NCBI GenBank assembly: GCA_027625915.1
Contig: JANTQA010000063.1
Location: 1,426,001-1,490,000, forward strand
Direction of reading: 5' to 3'
Origin: Anaeramoeba flamelloides
Taxonomy: Eukaryota > Metamonada > Anaeramoebidae
Length of the DNA: 64,000 bases
The notes beneath the pieces are model-generated. The model had not been told where the DNA came from, ran no database searches, and saw only the letters and a program-made list of their open reading frames with translations. Position numbers and translations under genes: made by a program. Positions 60,483-64,000 of the stretch are shown one piece after another. Numbering within the stretch: position 1 is the first letter of the stretch; each line of letters opens with the position of its first letter.

Positions 60483-61255
60483 TTAAGGGATTAGCGTCTA
60501 CCAAGAAGAATCCTAAGATAAAAGTATGCTGTTATTGGGTGTAAATCACATTAGGTGCCACATGGTTCAAATGTCTCGAAAAAATCAATTAGTCAAGTAG
60601 TAATATTGTTGATCCTAATCAATTAAAAATGATCCAGTGTATTAGTAAAAAAACTTAACAATTTCAGAAAAAAATCTGCATTTCGTTACAAATTTAAAGG
60701 TTGAGTTTTCAACACACTCAGACTTCAAAGTTGTAAAATATCAATATTAAATTTATGGCGAAATGTAGATTAGTTACTAAAAAATCAATTTTTTTCAAAA
60801 TTAAATTATTAACGAATAGATTTTTTTTTGACCAATTAATTCTGAAATATTGCAAACATATTGATGTTAGAATTAATTTTATAAAAAGGAAACAAAGTTG
60901 ATCAGTCTTTGTGTTTTTACGTTGATGATTATTGAGTTAATCTTTGAAATTAAAAAATTCAAAAAATAGTTACTTTTTTGGAATTCTAAAGACAAAGTAT
61001 CAAATACTATTATACTGTTATTTGGAGTTTCTTTTTTGAGGTTTGGAAAAGGAATTAAAAAAAAAAAATCATTCAAAATGAAATTTTTAATTGTGATTCT
61101 TAGTAAAAAATGTAGTAATTTATCTTGGAATAAGATTTATAATATATTTTTTATAGTCACAGAAACTATTTGAGACATGACGCACTAATACTATTTACAC
61201 CCAATTACAACATACTTTGATTATAGAGAAATCTAAGGTGAGGATAACCCCTTAA
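60483..61255. mobile_element. TTAA-GGGATTAG element, copy 3 (773 bp)
   Basis: TTAA is intact at both ends (TTAAGGGATTAGCGTCTACC at the left, AACCCCTTAA at the right). The interior matches 34607-35362 and 47077-47833 (CTCGAAAAAATCAATTAGTC; CACAGAAACTATTTGAG). Confidence 0.8.
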
Positions 61256-61374
61256 TATTCAAACTCTGTAATAAAAACAAATCTAAATACATTTTTGTAA
61301 ATAATAACTAATGATTCAATTGAAGACAAACACTTTCAGATATTTTTTTAATAATTTGATTTTTATTAGGGGAT

Positions 61375-62110
61375 TACTCCAATTTTGAATAGGAAATTGT
61401 TTTTGGAAAATGAAATTTTTTTGAACAACTTCTAAGAAAATTTTAAGACAATATACTCAGTTTAATGGTAAAATAACAATTTTACTTCAGATAAAATATT
61501 TTGTTTTAGAATTTTCTACTTTAAACTCTCTAAAGAGTTTTTTGGTAACCTTTGGGTATATTTAGGCATGCTTGTATTTGCCAGGCTAAGTACATGTGTA
61601 TGCAAGGGTATATTTAAGTTTGGTATGGGTATGTGTTGGGTTATGTTATGTTAGATTAAACCAATATATTTTATGGAAAGTTAAATAAGCTTTGTTTTGG
61701 GTCACATTAGGTCGGGTACGGTGTGTGTGTTGTACAATTAGATATTACTATTTTATTTGTGAAATGTATTTGAGATTACAAAATATTAAGTAATGATACA
61801 CAATTAGAAAATTTCTTTACAAAAACATTTTCTCTCATTTATTTAATACCATTTAGAAATGATATGAAAGGCACCACATCTCCAAGGTACCAATTCTATT
61901 CACACAAAATGATTAGAATATTATTCCTCAAAATTTACAATTTTTCACATTTTGATATTTTTCATCCAAAAAAAATATTTTTCAATACAATTCCAATTTT
62001 ACCCTTAAACATTTATATATGAATACTCAAGTTTCTTAGAGGTTGTTCAAAAAGTGTTTATAATTGATTAACAAAATTTTCTGGTATTTCCAATTTCTGG
62101 ATATTTTCGA
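61375..62110. mobile_element. TIR element (GAACAACTTCTAAGAAAC), copy 2
   Basis: GAACAACTTCTAAGAAAA and AATATACTCAGTTTAATGG at the left; TTTCTTAGAGGTTGTTC at the right. The interior is G-rich (GGTATGGGTATGTGTTGGG), as in 38410-39166. The outer arms have diverged more than in copy 1. Confidence 0.6.
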
Positions 62111-62359
62111 GGATCTTTGATAGATTCAATTTGGTCTTAATTAAAAAAAAAAAAAAACAATTTTCAATTCCAATTTCTGCTTTTTATTGAACTTATGTCG
62201 AAAAATTATTTATAAGATACAATTTTTCCATGAGAAAAAAAAAAAATTAAATAAATCTTAGCACTATTAAAAAGAATTATGGCTGATAAGGAAATTTCCA
62301 ATCAAAATCAAAAAAAAAAAATTAAATATGTGAAATCAAGTGATGGCTTTAATACAAAG

Positions 62360-62934
62360 TAAACTCCTTTTCAGTCAAAGGGGCCCAGTTTTATTGAAGA
62401 AATAGAATACATTCTATGAGTTTAATTCATGATTCTTCTCAAACTAAAATTTTCAATTTTTAGATCAAAATCATTTTTTCTCATTTTGTAAAATTTATTT
62501 TTTTGTATTTTGCTTTTGTTGTTTTTTTAAAGATTAATTTATTTTTTCTTTTTTATTTTTTTTAAAAATGCCAATCGAATTTGAAAAAAAAATGTTTGAA
62601 ACTCCAAATTAACATTTAGAAAAGTTAGGCTTTTTAGATTCTTTTAAAATTCGTACATTTACAAGTGAAAAATCTTATTGTCAACAATTTTAATTTCTTT
62701 AAGAAATTGAGAATTTTGCACGAGACACTTCTAATGAAAAGATCCCAAAAAATTTTTTAACATTTTTTTTTATTTTGAAATTAATGGTTTGTTCAGGCTT
62801 TTCTTTTATGATTTCGACTCTAATAAGAAGTTTATTGTTTCTCGTATTTCTAAACAATCCAAGTTTGGTTGATTCTTAAAAATAAAGTGACTTTTTCATT
62901 TTTGGCTGGGCCACTTTGAGTGAAATGGAGTTTA
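62360..62934. mobile_element. TIR element (AACTCCTTTTCAGTCAAAGG), TA-flanked
   Basis: TAAACTCCTTTTCAGTCAAA and CACTTTGAGTGAAATGGAGTTTA-like ends pair over about 28 bp including GGGCCCAG/CTGGGCC, with TA at both borders. The end sequence resembles that of the 520-bp family (GTCAAAGGGG). No coding region. Confidence 0.65.
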
Positions 62935-63761
62935 TTATCCCAAAGAATATTACAAAAAAAAAAAAATAAAAAAATATTTATCAATTTAAAAAGTCTTATA
63001 TTTCCCTTACTTTACCAAAATTGGAGTTTTGTGGAATAATTAATCAGAAACTAAAAAAGTAATTAAAATTTCACAAAATACAAATGAAAATATTCCACAC
63101 TTTTAAATCACCGTTAAACAAATAAAATTTAACAATTATTCGAAAGATAAATTAATTTGTATTTACAAATCCAGAAAAGATTAATCGAGTAATTTTTTTT
63201 ATTCATAAATTTCTTTTTTATTTCATAAAAAAAGATTTTGAAATAAATGGAATATCAAAATTAAAATTGTTGATGAATTTGGTTTTATATTTTGAATTGA
63301 AAAAAAAAAGAAAACAAAAAAAAGTTGAACCTACCTGATAGAAATAAAAATCTTTTTATTTTACAATTGATGATTTTTTTTTTTTTTTGAAAGGTAATCT
63401 TCACATTATTAATGTTGTCTTTCAATTTTAAACCACTTATAGTTTTTCTGTAGAAAGAAATTTTAATAATTGATATTAATTTTACATGAATTCCCAATTC
63501 TTAAACTTCAAAAGAATTCGATTGTTTCAATAAATTAATAATAATCAACAAATTCTAAATGAATTTATAAACAATAAAAAATTCATCATTTCCCAATTTA
63601 TTATTTGTAAAAAAAAGTTATTTTTTTTTTTGGAAATTTCAAAGTTTGGAAGAAGGAACATTAAATTTAAACAATACAACATATACTTTTCAAATTTTGT
63701 ATTCATTTTTTGACAAAATTCATATTTATACTGATGAAATGAAAATTTTATTTATAAATAG
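62935..63761. other. Downstream of the TIR element, no gene seen
   Basis: AT-rich, probably intronic to the RCC1-like gene. The short minus-strand frame (63285-63497) shows no family signature. Confidence 0.35.
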
Positions 63762-63874
63762 AAAGTTTGGAGGAACATTACAAGTTAGTAATTGCAAATG
63801 TTTTTCGAATTTACCATTCTAAATCCAAAAAAAAAAATGATGGAAATGGTTTTATAGATTTGTTTTTGATTCGA
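63762..63874 (+). CDS. Possible second exon of the RCC1-like gene
   Basis: After AG at 63760-63761 the phase required by the upstream donor gives an open stretch reading ESLEEHYKLVIANVFRIY then HSKSKKKNDGNGFIDLF. ANVFRIY resembles the ENV-x-x-V/I-x segment seen between RCC1 blades. The exon end is not resolved; a TGA follows at 63875. If right, the intron is about 4.2 kb. Weak evidence. Confidence 0.25.
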
Positions 63875-64000
63875 TGAAAATTTTCAAAATTCTTATTTGA
63901 TAGTCCTTTTTATTTTTATTATTTTCAAAAAAATATTTTACTGAATGTGAAATCTTGAAAATAATTTGATTCTTTTAAGGGTATTTTTTTCGTAATTTTT

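Overview
This is an AT-rich eukaryotic nuclear segment. It has spliceosomal introns (GT..AG, often GTAAGT donors), monocistronic genes on both strands and long A/T homopolymers. Gene content (heterotrimeric G-alpha, casein kinase 1, Rh-type ammonium transporter, TRAP-beta, an inactive USP, a Cys-rich single-pass receptor-like protein, an RCC1-type protein) points to a free-living amoeboid or flagellate protist. The RCC1-type protein and overall style remind me of Anaeramoeba, but that is recall, not a search result. No rRNA, convincing tRNA, CRISPR or prokaryote-style operon was seen.

Seven genes could be reconstructed by joining exons in phase. (1) 165-5606 minus: Cys-rich type I membrane protein, 2 exons. 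(2) 10305-16400 plus: CK1-family kinase, 3 exons. (3) 20197-24392 plus: USP-fold protein lacking the catalytic Cys and His, 2 or more exons. (4) 27038-33578 minus: Rh/Amt ammonium transporter, 4 exons. (5) 39601-43686 minus: G-protein alpha subunit, 3 exons. (6) 52099-52956 plus: TRAP-beta/SSR2, 3 exons. (7) 59029 to at least 59539 plus: RCC1-like protein, continuing through a long intron toward or past the window end. In five genes one intron is very long (1.6, 2.9, 3.7, 4.6 and 4.8 kb) while the other introns are about 0.1-0.35 kb.

The remainder, intergenic and inside the long introns, is dominated by short non-coding repeats. Several families have terminal inverted repeats and look like non-autonomous DNA transposons. 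Some are flanked by TTAA, others by TA. Two decayed LINE reverse-transcriptase remnants are visible. There is also an unusual class of modular hairpin arrays: strings of different imperfect palindromes, each opening with GTTAGG-like and closing with CCTAAC/CCTAGG-like borders, joined by a recurring linker (GTGCCGTAGAGTGCCTAG). No transposase gene for any of these was found.

The strongest leads are the hairpin arrays, the TTAA fold-back family placed 170-300 bp upstream of three unrelated start codons, and the catalytically dead USP with a ubiquitin-like insert and an in-frame TAG (or cryptic intron) in its Lys/Glu-rich linker.
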